Shown: positions 19,861 to 28,721, counted from the first letter of the stretch. The stretch is 64,000 nt of DNA from Limnochordaceae bacterium (GCA_014896295.1 JADBKR010000007.1:496001-560000); one strand, 5' to 3'. Made by a program: numbers and translations. Notes: generated by a model not told the origin, from the sequence alone.

Positions 19861-21327
19861 GTGACGCAGGTCCGCCGCCCGCAGTACGTGCGGGTGCCCA
19901 TCCCTCACCGAGACGCAAGCGAACGCGTCCAGGACTTCTCCGAGGTCGCCCTCACGTACACGGACGATCAGGCCGTGCTGGAGGCGCAGCGATGCCTGCA
20001 GTGCTACAAACCGGCGTGCGAGCAGGCATGTCCCAACCATAACCCCATCAAGGCGTTCCTCGCCATGGTGGCCGAAGGCAGGCCGCTCGAGGCGGCGGAG
20101 ATGCTCTGGGAGCACAACGCCCTCCCGTCGTGCACGGGCCGCGTCTGCGCCTGGGAGGACCAGTGCGAGGGAGCCTGCCCTCTCGGGCGCAAGGGCGAGC
20201 CCGTGGCCATTGGCGCCATCGAGCGCTACCTGGCGGAGAAGGCGCTCGCCGCCAGGTTCGACCAGCCTCCTTCCCTGGGCGGCCCCTGGCCCTCAGGCCG
20301 CCACGCGGTCCCGCCCGGCGACGTGGCCGTGGTGGGGGCAGGCCCGGCAGGGCTTTCGTGCGCGAGCGTGCTCGCGCGCAAGGGATGGCGGGTCACGGTC
20401 CTCGACGCCTGGGTAGCGCCCGGAGGCGTGATGAGCTACGGCATCCCGGAGTTCGTGCTGCCCAAGAGCACGGTGGCGGCCGAGATCCGGCGCCTGGAGG
20501 GGCTGGGGATCCGGTTCGTCCAGGACGTCACCGTGGGGGAGGACGTGCTGGTCGACGAGCTGCTGGGACCCATGGGCTACCGGGCGGTCTTCCTCGGTAT
20601 CGGCGCCAACGAGGCCGTGCGGCTCGGGGTGCCGGGCGAGGATCTGGAGGGCGTGGTGAGCGCCAAGGACTTCCTCATGGCCGTGGCCCGGCGCCAGATC
20701 GCGGGGACCGTTCCTGAGTCGGGTCACGACCTGGTGGGCAAGCGGGTCATCGTGGTAGGCGCCGGCAACACGGCCATGGACGCCGCCCGCACGGCCCGCC
20801 GCCTCGGGGCGAGCGACGTCGCCGTCTACTACCGCAGGGCCCGGGAGCACAGCCCCTCGCGCCCGGTGGAGATGGCTCTGGCGGAGGAAGAAGGGGTCCG
20901 GTTCGAGTTCCTGGTGGCGCCCTCCCGCTTCGTCGGGGAGGGCGGGCGGCTCCGGGCGATCGAGATGACCCGGATGCGGCTGGGTGAGCCGGACGCCTCG
21001 GGACGGCCGTCGCCGGAGCCCATCCCGGGATCCGAGTACCTCGTGCCTGTGGATCTGGCCATCCTGGCGGTAGGATACCGGGTGGAGCGGACCCTGGGCG
21101 ATAAGACTCCCGGCCTGGAGACGGGGCGCGGCGGCCGGATCGTGGTCAAAGACCCCTACGGCCTCACCTCCCGCCTCCCCGTATGGGCCGGAGGCGACTG
21201 CGTCACCGGCGCCAATACCGTGGTCCACGCGGTTGCAGCAGGGCGGATGGCCGCCGAGGCCATCGCCGCTTACCTCGAGGGGGCTCCGACCGTCGCCGGG
21301 CCGGTCCCCCGGGCCGGCGGAGGATGA
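19861..21327 (+). CDS. GltD-type NADPH oxidoreductase (glutamate synthase small-subunit family)
   Basis: A 488-residue Fe-S flavoprotein. The N-terminal Fer4-like domain has two cysteine sets: residues 45, 48, 53, 57 and residues 90, 95, 101, 105. Then an FAD-binding GAGPAGLS (about 157), GGVMSYGIPEFVLPK, an NADPH-binding GAGNTAMDAARTARRLGA (about 297) and the closing WAGGDCVTGANTVVHAVAAGR. This is the GltD / homotetrameric GltA / NfnB family. In GOGAT it passes electrons from NADPH to GltB; the only gltB in the window is 26 kb away. Start GTG 19861 follows a GGGGGGAGG ribosome-binding site. Roles in NADH-dependent ferredoxin:NADP oxidoreductase or dihydropyrimidine-type enzymes are alternatives. 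Confidence 0.88.
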   Translation: MTQVRRPQYVRVPIPHRDASERVQDFSEVALTYTDDQAVLEAQRCLQCYKPACEQACPNHNPIKAFLAMVAEGRPLEAAEMLWEHNALPSCTGRVCAWEDQCEGACPLGRKGEPVAIGAIERYLAEKALAARFDQPPSLGGPWPSGRHAVPPGDVAVVGAGPAGLSCASVLARKGWRVTVLDAWVAPGGVMSYGIPEFVLPKSTVAAEIRRLEGLGIRFVQDVTVGEDVLVDELLGPMGYRAVFLGIGANEAVRLGVPGEDLEGVVSAKDFLMAVARRQIAGTVPESGHDLVGKRVIVVGAGNTAMDAARTARRLGASDVAVYYRRAREHSPSRPVEMALAEEEGVRFEFLVAPSRFVGEGGRLRAIEMTRMRLGEPDASGRPSPEPIPGSEYLVPVDLAILAVGYRVERTLGDKTPGLETGRGGRIVVKDPYGLTSRLPVWAGGDCVTGANTVVHAVAAGRMAAEAIAAYLEGAPTVAGPVPRAGGG

Positions 21328-21331
21328 GCCC

Positions 21332-21634
21332 TCATCGCAGGAGCGCCGCAGGACCCGCAGCCGCGGGGCTGGAGACCGTCAGAAGCAGAGCCCACAGGGC
21401 CGCCACACCGGCTGCCGTCACTCCCAGGGCAATGAGGCGCCGACGGGAGCGGCTCGCCATGCCCGCCGTGCCGCTTCGCCACGCGCCTGCGGCCACGAGG
21501 GAGCGGCGCGCCGCCGCGAGTAGCGGGCGAAACTCGCCGGCCACGAGCGCCAGGCCCGACGCCAGCGCCATCCACCATCCCAGCGTGGAGACGAGGGCGG
21601 CAACGTCGGGCGGGATCGGCATCCTCACGACCAC
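21332..21634 (-). CDS. Small two-helix membrane protein
   Basis: About 100 residues with two predicted membrane helices: VAALVSTLGWWMALASGLALV near the start and RLIALGVTAAGVAALWALLLTV near the end, joined by an Arg-rich loop. I do not recognise the family. GTG 21634 is supported by AGGAGG six bases upstream; ATG 21622 is an alternative. It ends four bases from the convergent GltD-type gene and starts divergently from nth, so it is transcribed on its own. Helix spacing and ribosome-binding site argue that it is real, but there is no homology evidence. Confidence 0.5.
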   Translation of the reverse strand: MVVRMPIPPDVAALVSTLGWWMALASGLALVAGEFRPLLAAARRSLVAAGAWRSGTAGMASRSRRRLIALGVTAAGVAALWALLLTVSSPAAAGPAALLR

Positions 21635-21753
21635 CCAGCCCCTCCTGGTCGCCGGGATAGACCGTTTACAAGAAGGTCCCGGCAAGAGAGGATTCGGGGT
21701 CGCGGGCGCCGATCCTGTCATTTGTCCTGGACATCTGTCCTTCACCGGGAAGG

Positions 21754-22581
21754 ATGACCGGCAGCGTGAACGAGCTCAGCTCTCCATCCCCATTCTCGCC
21801 CGCTCCGGACCCCGTGGCCGAAAGCGACGAGGAACGCCGGCAGCGCGCCCTCGCCATCATCCAGGAGCTCGAGCGCTGGTGGCCGGAGGTCCGGATCCCC
21901 CTGCGCCACAGGTCTCCCCTCCAGCTGCTGATGGCGACCATCCTGTCGGCCCAGTGCACCGACGCCACCGTCAACCGGGTGAGCCCCCTGTTGTGGGAGG
22001 CGTATCCCGACGCAGCGGCTCTGGCCGGCGCCGACCGGGGCCGCCTCGAGGCGATCATCCATCCTACGGGCTTTTTCCGCCAGAAGGCGCGCATGATCCA
22101 GGAGGCGGCGCGGTTGATCCTGGCCCGCTTCGGTGGAGAGGTCCCGCGCACGATGGACGAGCTCCTCACGCTGCCGGGGGTGGGCCGCAAGACGGCCAAC
22201 GTCCTGCTCTCGGCCGCCGCTCTGGAAAAGTGGCCCGGGTGGGAGCCGGAGCGCGCCGGCATGGGGATCGTGGTGGATACCCACGTGCTGCGGCTGGCCC
22301 GGAGGCTGGGGCTCTCCACGTCGCCGGACCCGGCCGCCGTCGAGCGCGATCTGATGCAGATCGTCCCCCGGGACCGGTGGGCCACCCTGCCGTTACGCCT
22401 CATCTACTTCGGCCGCCGGATCTGCGTCGCGCGGCGGCCCCACTGCGACGACTGCCCCTTGCGGCCGTTGTGCCCGTCCGGCCCGTACGGCGGCGCCAGC
22501 CCGTGGCTCAGCTCTCGAGGAAGACCGTCTGCGACGCCTCGTCGTAAGCGAACAGCTCGGCGTAGCGGCCCCAGTCGATGA
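21754..22581 (+). CDS. nth: Endonuclease III (DNA glycosylase/AP lyase)
   Basis: A 275-residue base-excision repair enzyme removing oxidised pyrimidines. Helix-hairpin-helix LPGVGRKTANV with catalytic Lys146, catalytic Asp175 in VVDTHV, and the [4Fe-4S] loop C-x6-C-x2-C-x5-C at Cys224, 231, 234 and 240. ILSAQCTDATVN is the usual DNA-contact loop. It has about 35 extra N-terminal and 35 extra Arg/Ser-rich C-terminal residues compared with the E. coli enzyme; the C-terminal tail overlaps the 3' end of the convergent ABC-ATPase gene by 74 bp. Start ATG 21754 has GGGAAGG just upstream; GTG 21766 is possible. Confidence 0.94.
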   Translation: MTGSVNELSSPSPFSPAPDPVAESDEERRQRALAIIQELERWWPEVRIPLRHRSPLQLLMATILSAQCTDATVNRVSPLLWEAYPDAAALAGADRGRLEAIIHPTGFFRQKARMIQEAARLILARFGGEVPRTMDELLTLPGVGRKTANVLLSAAALEKWPGWEPERAGMGIVVDTHVLRLARRLGLSTSPDPAAVERDLMQIVPRDRWATLPLRLIYFGRRICVARRPHCDDCPLRPLCPSGPYGGASPWLSSRGRPSATPRRKRTARRSGPSR

Positions 22582-23866
22582 GCGTCTCGAGCTGGCGGTG
22601 CGCTTCGGCCGTCCCGTAACGGCGCTCCAGGATGTCGAGGAAGAACTCCCGGGGCATCCGGTGGTTGGCCTTGGAACGCAGTACGGCCAGCATCCGCTCG
22701 AGCTCCGGCACGCAGGCGAGCACCTGCTGGCGAAAGAGCTCCTTGCGGCGGGTGACCGACGCCTGGGCGTAGGCGAGCCCGGTGGGCGTGAGTTCCACGT
22801 CCCCGGCGCTCACCCGGCAGAGATTGAGGAGTTCTGCCGCGTCTACGATGGGGAGCAAGTCCTCCAGGTCGAGCTGCAGCCGCGACCCCATGGCGTAGAG
22901 GTCCGCGCGCCCGTCGGCCTCTTCCAGCAGTTCGATGAAGCCGTTGAGCGCCCCGGCGCGGGCCGAGGGCAACTGGCGCACCCGGGCGGCCGCTCCGCCC
23001 CGGGCGGGCCCCGGCCCGGCCGCTCCAGAGCCCGCCGCGCCCGAGCCGGCCACCTGGCGAAGGGCGCGATGCGCCTCTGCGTCCTTGTGGTGCGTCGTGA
23101 GCAAGGCGTAGACCTGGTCGACGAGCGCCTTGAACTCCGGGGCATCCCGGTCCCGCCAGTGGGGGAGCGGGATCGGCACCTCCGCGACGACCCGCGCCGG
23201 ATCTCGTGACAGCACGACCGCCCGGTCGGCCATGTAGACGGCCTCCTCGATGCTGTGCGTGACGAGCACCATCGCGCGGGTCGGGATGCGCCGGTCGATC
23301 CAGAGTTCCAACAGGTCGCTCCGGAGGTTTTCCGCGGTCAGCACGTCGAGGCCCGAGAAAGGTTCGTCCATGACCAGCACGTCGGGCTCCACCACGAGGG
23401 CCCTGGCCAGCCCCACCCGCTGCTTCATCCCGCCGGACAGCTCCTTGGGAAAGGCGTGTTCGAAGCCGTCCAGCCCCACCATGTCGATGGCCGAGAGGGC
23501 CCGCCGGCGGCGCTGCTCCGCCGGCACGCCGCGGGCCTCGAGGCCGAGCTCCACGTTTTGCAGCACGGTGAGCCACGGGTAGAGGGCAAAGCTCTGGAAC
23601 ACCATCGCCACCCCGGGGTTGACCCCGGCGACGGGGCGGCCCCGGTAGAGCACCTGGCCCGAGCTGGCCGGCACCAACCCGGTGATGATGCGCAAGAACG
23701 TCGACTTTCCCGAGCCGGAAGGCCCGAGGATGGCGACGAACTCGCCTTCGTCCACGCGCAGGGAGATACCGTCGAGCACCTGCATCCGCCCTCCGCCGGG
23801 CAGCGGGAAGGACTTGGTGACCTGCTGCACCTCGATGAGCGGCGAACGGGAAACGGCAACGGCCAT
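22508..23866 (-). CDS. ABC transporter ATPase, nitrate/sulfonate type with AAA-associated C-terminal domain
   Basis: A 452-residue import ATPase. The ABC domain (about 1-250) has Walker A GPSGSGKST, Q-loop VFQSFALYPW, signature LSGGMKQRVGLARAL, Walker B VLVMDEPFSGLD and the H-loop THSIEEAV, all of the SsuB/TauB/NrtD type. After an Ala/Gly/Pro linker (about 285-315) comes the AAA-associated C-terminal domain, recognisable from the LPSARAGALNGFIELLEEADGRADLYAMG and FRQQVLACVPELERM stretches; in related systems it is thought to sense or regulate. ATG 23866 has GAGGAGG upstream. The permease gene precedes it by 33 bp. The substrate is not predictable; no binding-protein gene is nearby. Confidence 0.9.
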   Translation of the reverse strand: MAVAVSRSPLIEVQQVTKSFPLPGGGRMQVLDGISLRVDEGEFVAILGPSGSGKSTFLRIITGLVPASSGQVLYRGRPVAGVNPGVAMVFQSFALYPWLTVLQNVELGLEARGVPAEQRRRRALSAIDMVGLDGFEHAFPKELSGGMKQRVGLARALVVEPDVLVMDEPFSGLDVLTAENLRSDLLELWIDRRIPTRAMVLVTHSIEEAVYMADRAVVLSRDPARVVAEVPIPLPHWRDRDAPEFKALVDQVYALLTTHHKDAEAHRALRQVAGSGAAGSGAAGPGPARGGAAARVRQLPSARAGALNGFIELLEEADGRADLYAMGSRLQLDLEDLLPIVDAAELLNLCRVSAGDVELTPTGLAYAQASVTRRKELFRQQVLACVPELERMLAVLRSKANHRMPREFFLDILERRYGTAEAHRQLETLIDWGRYAELFAYDEASQTVFLES

Positions 23867-23899
23867 GGCCTTCCTCCTCCTTTCCTCACGCCGGTCTCC

Positions 23900-25633
23900 T
23901 CACGCCAGGCTGCAGCGGCTTTCGGCGCGCAGGTACAGGGGTCTCCAGAGCAGGCGGTTGAGCAGCACGACCAGGATCGCCATCGACGTGATGCCCCAGA
24001 CGATGCCCGCGCGGTCTCCCACCCGGGTCACTTCCGTGATGTAGGCGCCGAGCCCGGTGGCCACGAGCCGGGTCGATCCCCAGGCGGTGACCTCGGCGAC
24101 GATGCTCGCGTTCCAGGCACCCCCTGCGGCCGTGAGACACCCGGTCACCAGGGAGGGCATCACGGCGGGCAGGATGACGCGTCGCCACCGGGTCCACCCG
24201 CCCACCCCGAAGACGAGCGCCGCCTCCTTGAGCTCGGCCGGGAGCTGGCTGGCCCCGGCGATCACGTTGAACAGGATGTACCACTGGGTGCCGAGCATCA
24301 TCAGCAGCACGGAGCCCACCTCGAAGTTGACGTGCCACCGGGCGTAGACGAACGCGATGAACGGGAAGAGCATGTTGGCCGGAAAAGCAGCCGCCAGCTG
24401 CACGAGGCCCTGTCCCATCGCCGCAAGGCGCGGATGAAGGCCGATCAGGACGCCCACCGGCACGGTCCACGCCGCTCCGAGCCCCACCGCCGCCATCACC
24501 CGCAGCAGGGTCAGGATGCCGAGCCACGCCACCCACCCGATTTGCCTCGCCCCCATGTGGCTCACCAGGAGCGCCGCGAGCCAGGCGTACCGCAGGAGCC
24601 CCAGCCCTGCGGCCACCAGCACCACGCGGCCGGCCCAGGCCCAAAGCGGCGAGCGCCGCGCGGCGAGGCGGCCGGCCAGCGTGGCCCCGCCTCTCCAGAG
24701 GCGATCCATGGCCGCCGACACGAACGTGCCGAGGGGCGTCAGGACCCCTCGCTCGAAGGCGTCCACGAGCGCCGAGCGGCGCAAGAGCATCAGCACCGCC
24801 GAAGAAGGGGCTACCGCCGAGGGCGTCTGCTCGAGCTTGAAGCGCTCGGCCCATGCGACCAGCGGGCGCCAGACCAGCTGGTCGATGCCCAGCACCACCA
24901 GGGCCATGGTGAGGATGGCGTATCCGACGGCCCGGGCGTCGGCCCGTTCGAGGGCGGTCGCCAGGTAACTCCCGACGCCGGGCAGCATCAGGCGGCGGTT
25001 GAGCACCGTGATCGCCTCGCTGGCGGCCAGGAAGAACCATCCACCCCCGAAGGACATCATGCCGTTCCAGACCAGCGGGATCATCGAACCCGGCAGCTCC
25101 AGCCGCGTGAAGCGCTGCCACGGGCTCAGGCGGTACACGTCCGAGACCAGCCGCAGCTCCCGCGGAAGCGAAGAGAGCGAGTAGTAGAAGGCAAAGGTGA
25201 GGTTCCAGACCTGGCTCGTGAAAATGGCGAAGATCGAGGCCAGCTCGAGCCCGACGATCTGGCCGGGGAAAAGCCCCGTGAGCGCGTTGATGCTGACCGA
25301 CAAGAACCCCAGCACGGGCACCGACTGCAAGACGTCGAGCAAAGGGATGAGGAACCGCTCGGCCCGAGCGCTACGGGCAGCGAGGTATCCGTATCCGAGA
25401 GAGAACGCCACGGACAGGGCGAAGGCCGCGACCATCCGCAGGATGGAGCGGCCAGCGTAGTAAGGCAAGAAGGCCGGCTCGAGGCGGATCGCGTCCGGAG
25501 CCGCCGCTGCCAGCGGCGCCCGGAGCCCTGCCCCGACCCGGACCAGCGCGTATACGAGCGCGAAGACCACCGCGGCGACGGCCAGGTCGACGAGACCCGG
25601 CCGGCGCGGCACGAACCGGTGATAGCCGGTCAC
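23900..25633 (-). CDS. ABC transporter permease, two BPD domains fused
   Basis: A 577-residue membrane protein with two complete SsuC/TauC-like permease units in one chain. Unit 1 (about 15-265) has the EAA-like loop SSLPRELRLVSDVYRLSPWQRFTRLELPGSMIPLVWNG; unit 2 (about 340-570) has ASQLPAELKEAALVFGVGGWTRWRRVILPAVMPSLVTG. Each unit has about six helices. The chain thus supplies both halves of the transport channel. GTG 25633 has AGGGGGAGG eight bases before it. It is the first gene of a two-gene operon with the ATPase; no periplasmic or lipoprotein receptor is encoded in the window. Fused double permeases with an AAA-associated ATPase are known for nitrate/sulfonate/bicarbonate-type systems of unknown substrate. 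Confidence 0.9.
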   Translation of the reverse strand: MTGYHRFVPRRPGLVDLAVAAVVFALVYALVRVGAGLRAPLAAAAPDAIRLEPAFLPYYAGRSILRMVAAFALSVAFSLGYGYLAARSARAERFLIPLLDVLQSVPVLGFLSVSINALTGLFPGQIVGLELASIFAIFTSQVWNLTFAFYYSLSSLPRELRLVSDVYRLSPWQRFTRLELPGSMIPLVWNGMMSFGGGWFFLAASEAITVLNRRLMLPGVGSYLATALERADARAVGYAILTMALVVLGIDQLVWRPLVAWAERFKLEQTPSAVAPSSAVLMLLRRSALVDAFERGVLTPLGTFVSAAMDRLWRGGATLAGRLAARRSPLWAWAGRVVLVAAGLGLLRYAWLAALLVSHMGARQIGWVAWLGILTLLRVMAAVGLGAAWTVPVGVLIGLHPRLAAMGQGLVQLAAAFPANMLFPFIAFVYARWHVNFEVGSVLLMMLGTQWYILFNVIAGASQLPAELKEAALVFGVGGWTRWRRVILPAVMPSLVTGCLTAAGGAWNASIVAEVTAWGSTRLVATGLGAYITEVTRVGDRAGIVWGITSMAILVVLLNRLLWRPLYLRAESRCSLA

Positions 25634-26260
25634 GGCAGCGGCCTCCCCCTTGCTTTCCGAGGTGCCGTGTTACGGTGCGCAGCCTGCGACCTCCGGCCGA
25701 GCTGCCGTCACCACCGGCACCGGATCGGGCCGCCGCCCTGCCGGGGGTGCCCGGCCTCAGCGGGAAGAGGCCCGCCACTCGGGTGCCGTGGAGACCGCGG
25801 CTTCGGCCGGGCTGCGTATCGGTAACCCGTCGCCTTCAGCCACAGTCTTCACCTCTCGGGCCCACCGGCAAATGATGGCCTGCCCCCTCGCAGGGGCGAT
25901 CCCGGTGAACCCGGACCTCGTTAAGCATGCCACCGCGGCGAACGGCCGGCAAGATCTTTCCGGGCAGATCGCGCCTCGCCGCTCTCTCCCCCGGGAAGAT
26001 GCCATCTTTCCCCTGCGCTACCGCTCGATTCCGAGCGGTTCCGCCCGCCGTGGCGGCATCAAACCGGCACTTCCGGCCGAACCGCTTTTGCCGGCGGGAC
26101 CCGAGGGCGGCCGGCCACCTGCCGGGCGGTGGTCACGCAGCAGGGCTCCCGCCGCTTTCGCGACGAACGGCCCCGGCCCGGCCGGCGTCTACGAAGGAAG
26201 GGACGCCCCGGGCCCGGAAAGAGCCAGCCGAGAGAGGCACCGTAGGGGAGATGCACCCAC
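25634..26260. other. 627-bp divergent noncoding region
   Basis: No convincing gene. The short open frames here have no family similarity and no ribosome-binding site. Two adjacent hairpins occur: 25993-26013 (an 8-bp stem with one bulge) and CCGCTCG-ATTC-CGAGCGG at 26021-26038. AGATCT palindromes lie near 25950. Near 26244 is the ribosome-binding site of the SIMPL gene. The length leaves room for long leaders on both sides, but no riboswitch class matched. Confidence 0.4.
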
Positions 26261-27025
26261 ATGGCTCGATGGCTTTCGTCGGCTCACCGCTGGAGAAAGG
26301 CGGCCCTCGCCCTCGCCATGCTGGGGCTGGTCGCGTTGCCCGCGGCAAGCGGCGATACTCTGGCGGCGACCCCTTCCGAGTCAGAGGCGGAGCGCACCAT
26401 GGTCGTGGTGGGCCAGGCACGGCTGTGGGCGCGGCCCGACGCCGCCCAGCTGGTCGTGGGCATCGACTCGGAGGCGCCGACCGCACAGGCCGCCCAGCGC
26501 GACAACGCGCGCAAGGCCCGCCAGGTGATGGCGGCGCTGGATGCCCTCGGCATCCCTCTCCGGGATCTCCAGACCACGTCCACGCAGCTGATGCCTGTCT
26601 ACCGTTACGACGACCAGGAGAAGCAGCCCAGGCTGGCAGGCTACCGGGCGTCGTACACGCTGCGCCTCACCCTCAAGGATCTCGACCAGGTGGGCACCGT
26701 CGTCGACTCGGTGGTGGCGGCCGGCGCCAACCGCATCGACTCCATCCGCTTCATGGCCCAGGATACCGGCGCGCTGGAGAACGAGGCGCTGACCCTGGCC
26801 GTGCGCGATGCGATGAACCAGGCGCGGACCCTCGCCGCGGCCGCGGGAGTCACTCTGGGCCCTCTCCTGTCCATCTCCGGCGTGCGCTTTTCCGGGGCGC
26901 CCGAGCCCCCGATCGTGCGGCCCCTCGCCGGCCGGGCCGCCTCCGAGGCGGCCACGACTCCGGTGGAGCCGGGGTTGCTGGAGTTCACGGCATCGGTCAC
27001 CCTGACGTACCGGCTCGGCCCGTGA
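26261..27025 (+). CDS. SIMPL-domain (DUF541, YggE-like) exported protein
   Basis: A 254-residue protein with an N-terminal signal peptide (basic start, hydrophobic core to about residue 30, ...ASGDTLAA) and one SIMPL domain. Seen: MVVVGQARLWARPDAAQLVVGIDSEAPTA (strand-rich start), the LGIPLRDLQTTSTQLMPVY loop, YRASYTLRLTLKDLDQVG, and AVRDAMNQARTLAAAAGVTLGPLLSISGV. Members of the family have been linked to oxidative stress tolerance, without a known biochemical activity. ATG 26261 lies 10 bases after an AGGGGAG ribosome-binding site. The gene ends in a good terminator and so forms a single-gene unit. Confidence 0.88.
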   Translation: MARWLSSAHRWRKAALALAMLGLVALPAASGDTLAATPSESEAERTMVVVGQARLWARPDAAQLVVGIDSEAPTAQAAQRDNARKARQVMAALDALGIPLRDLQTTSTQLMPVYRYDDQEKQPRLAGYRASYTLRLTLKDLDQVGTVVDSVVAAGANRIDSIRFMAQDTGALENEALTLAVRDAMNQARTLAAAAGVTLGPLLSISGVRFSGAPEPPIVRPLAGRAASEAATTPVEPGLLEFTASVTLTYRLGP

Positions 27026-27084
27026 CCCGGCGCTGCCTCGCGACCTGGCCGCTCGCCGGCCGTAAGGACGGTGCTCTGGCTTGA

Positions 27085-27113
27085 CGCGCCGTCCCCGGCG
27101 CGGTTAGTTTTTT
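27085..27113 (+). terminator. Rho-independent terminator after the SIMPL gene
   Basis: A 7-bp stem CGCGCCG/CGGCGCG (27085-27091 with 27096-27102), TCCC loop, followed after five bases by TTTTTT (27108-27113). It lies 60 bp past the SIMPL stop and before the regulator gene. Confidence 0.75.
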
Positions 27114-27152
27114 CACACGCGGCGATTCGTACCGGAAGTCGGGGGCACCGGG

Positions 27153-28721
27153 GTGGCCATCAACCCCATCCACGTGATCTTCGGCCTCAAGCTCCGCCAG
27201 GCCCGGCTCCAGCAGGGCCTGTCGGTCACGGAGCTTGCGGCCCGGTGCGGCCTGTCGCCCTCGTACCTCACCGAGATCGAAAAGGGCCGCAAATACCCCA
27301 AGGCCGACAAGATCCTCCGCCTGGCGAGAGCCCTGCACCTCGACTACGACCGGCTCGTCTCCCTCAGCCTCGATCCGCCTCTGGCGTTCTTGGAGCAGGC
27401 GCTCTCCTCCCAGGCGATCCAGGACTTCCCGCTCCAGCTGTTCGGGCTCGACCCGGCCGAGGTGGTCAAGCTGCTCACCCGTTCCCCGGCCGAGGTGAGC
27501 GCGCTCGCTCGCGCCCTCGGTGACATGGCCCGTGGATACAACATCCAGGAGGAGCACTTCTTCCGGGCGGCCCTGCGCTCGTACCAGGAGATCCACGAAA
27601 ACTACTTCCCGGATCTGGAAGAGGCCGCCGAGCGTTTCGCCAGGGAGCACGAGCTGGTCGCCCGCCAAGGGGCCCCCCTTTCCGAAGACGCCCTCTCGTC
27701 GCTCCTCACGGGCCGCTTCGGCTACACCATCGGCCCCATCCCGGTGGAGCGTTACCCCGAGCTCGCCTCGTACCGGGCCATCTTTCTGCCCGGCCACGGC
27801 CCCCGCCTCTTGGTCAACCCGGCCCTCCTGCCGTCCCAGCGCAAGTTCGTGCTGGCCCGGGAGATCGGTTACCGGGTGCTGGGCCTGCACGAGCGCGCGC
27901 TCACCAACTCCCCGGAGCGCGCCGACTCGTTCACCCAGGTCCTCAACGACTTCAAGGCCGCCTACGTGGGTGGAGCCTTGCTGATGCCACGGGATACCGT
28001 CGTCGACGCCATCCGCACGCTTTTCTCTCGGGCCACCTGGCACCCGGAGCGCCTGGCGGGCATGCTCGAGGAGTACGACGTGACCCCGGAGACGCTCCTG
28101 TACCGGTTCAGCGAGCTGATCCCCCGTTTCTTCGGGCTGAAGGTGCATTTCCTTCGGTTCAACGAGCAGGGCGGCAGCTACCGCCTCTACAAGCAGCTCA
28201 ACATGAGCCAGCTCGCGCTCCCCCACGGCTTCGACCTCAGCGAGCACTTTTGCCGGCGCTGGCTCACGGTCCGCATCATCCGCGACCTGGCCCATCGTGG
28301 CCACGCGGGGCCGATCGTCGGCATCCAGCGATCCCGCTTCCTGCAATCGGGCAAGGAGTTCGTCTGCCTGGGATTCGCCCGCCAGGACAACTTGCCGCCT
28401 TTCCTGCGCACCAGCGTGATCCTGGGCCTGCGTGTCGACGACGCGCTGCAAAAGGAGCTCGCGTTCCGCGACGACCCGGCCATCCCGGAGGCGTTGCTCA
28501 ACGAGACCTGCGAGCGATGCCCTCTGAGCCCCGAGCAGTGCCCGGACCGGGCGGCGCCCCCCGTACGCTTCGAGCAGGACCAGCTCGTCGAGCGGCGTAG
28601 GAACGCCCTCGAGGCGCTCATGGCCGCCGCCTCGCCTGGTGCCGACGGGGTCGCCGGCGGGCCGGGTACGCGCGCGCAGCCGCCTGCCACCCGCCCGTCT
28701 CCCGCCGCGCTTTCCCGGTAA
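27153..28721 (+). CDS. XRE-family regulator of the ScfR/RamB type
   Basis: A 522-residue regulator. Residues about 8-65 form a Cro/C1 helix-turn-helix (LRQARLQQGLSVTELAARCGLSPSYLTEIEKGR split over two lines of motif). The middle has a degenerate ImmA/IrrE (M78)-like segment, RKFVLAREIGYRVLGL, where HExxH would be expected, so it is not a zinc protease. The C-terminal part resembles the DUF2083 domain of short-chain fatty acyl-CoA regulators and ends in CERCPLSPEQCPDR, a possible three-cysteine metal or redox site. RamB/ScfR proteins control acetate, propionate and branched-chain acyl-CoA metabolism; an HMG-CoA lyase-like gene lies two genes downstream. GTG 27153 is the only suitable start. 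Confidence 0.82.
   Translation: MAINPIHVIFGLKLRQARLQQGLSVTELAARCGLSPSYLTEIEKGRKYPKADKILRLARALHLDYDRLVSLSLDPPLAFLEQALSSQAIQDFPLQLFGLDPAEVVKLLTRSPAEVSALARALGDMARGYNIQEEHFFRAALRSYQEIHENYFPDLEEAAERFAREHELVARQGAPLSEDALSSLLTGRFGYTIGPIPVERYPELASYRAIFLPGHGPRLLVNPALLPSQRKFVLAREIGYRVLGLHERALTNSPERADSFTQVLNDFKAAYVGGALLMPRDTVVDAIRTLFSRATWHPERLAGMLEEYDVTPETLLYRFSELIPRFFGLKVHFLRFNEQGGSYRLYKQLNMSQLALPHGFDLSEHFCRRWLTVRIIRDLAHRGHAGPIVGIQRSRFLQSGKEFVCLGFARQDNLPPFLRTSVILGLRVDDALQKELAFRDDPAIPEALLNETCERCPLSPEQCPDRAAPPVRFEQDQLVERRRNALEALMAAASPGADGVAGGPGTRAQPPATRPSPAALSR

Noticed and set aside
25741-25800. Cobalamin-riboswitch-like words (GGTGCCC, GCGGGAAG, GCCACT, GGAGACC)
   Set aside because: They are packed in about 60 bases, lack the required spacing and the B12-box sequence, and the next plus-strand gene is over 450 bp away.
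23255-25825. Plus-strand open frame of more than 850 codons over the ABC transporter genes
   Set aside because: It mirrors the minus-strand permease and ATPase; the amino-acid composition (His/Arg/Gln/Gly) is that of an antisense frame and no motif is recognisable.
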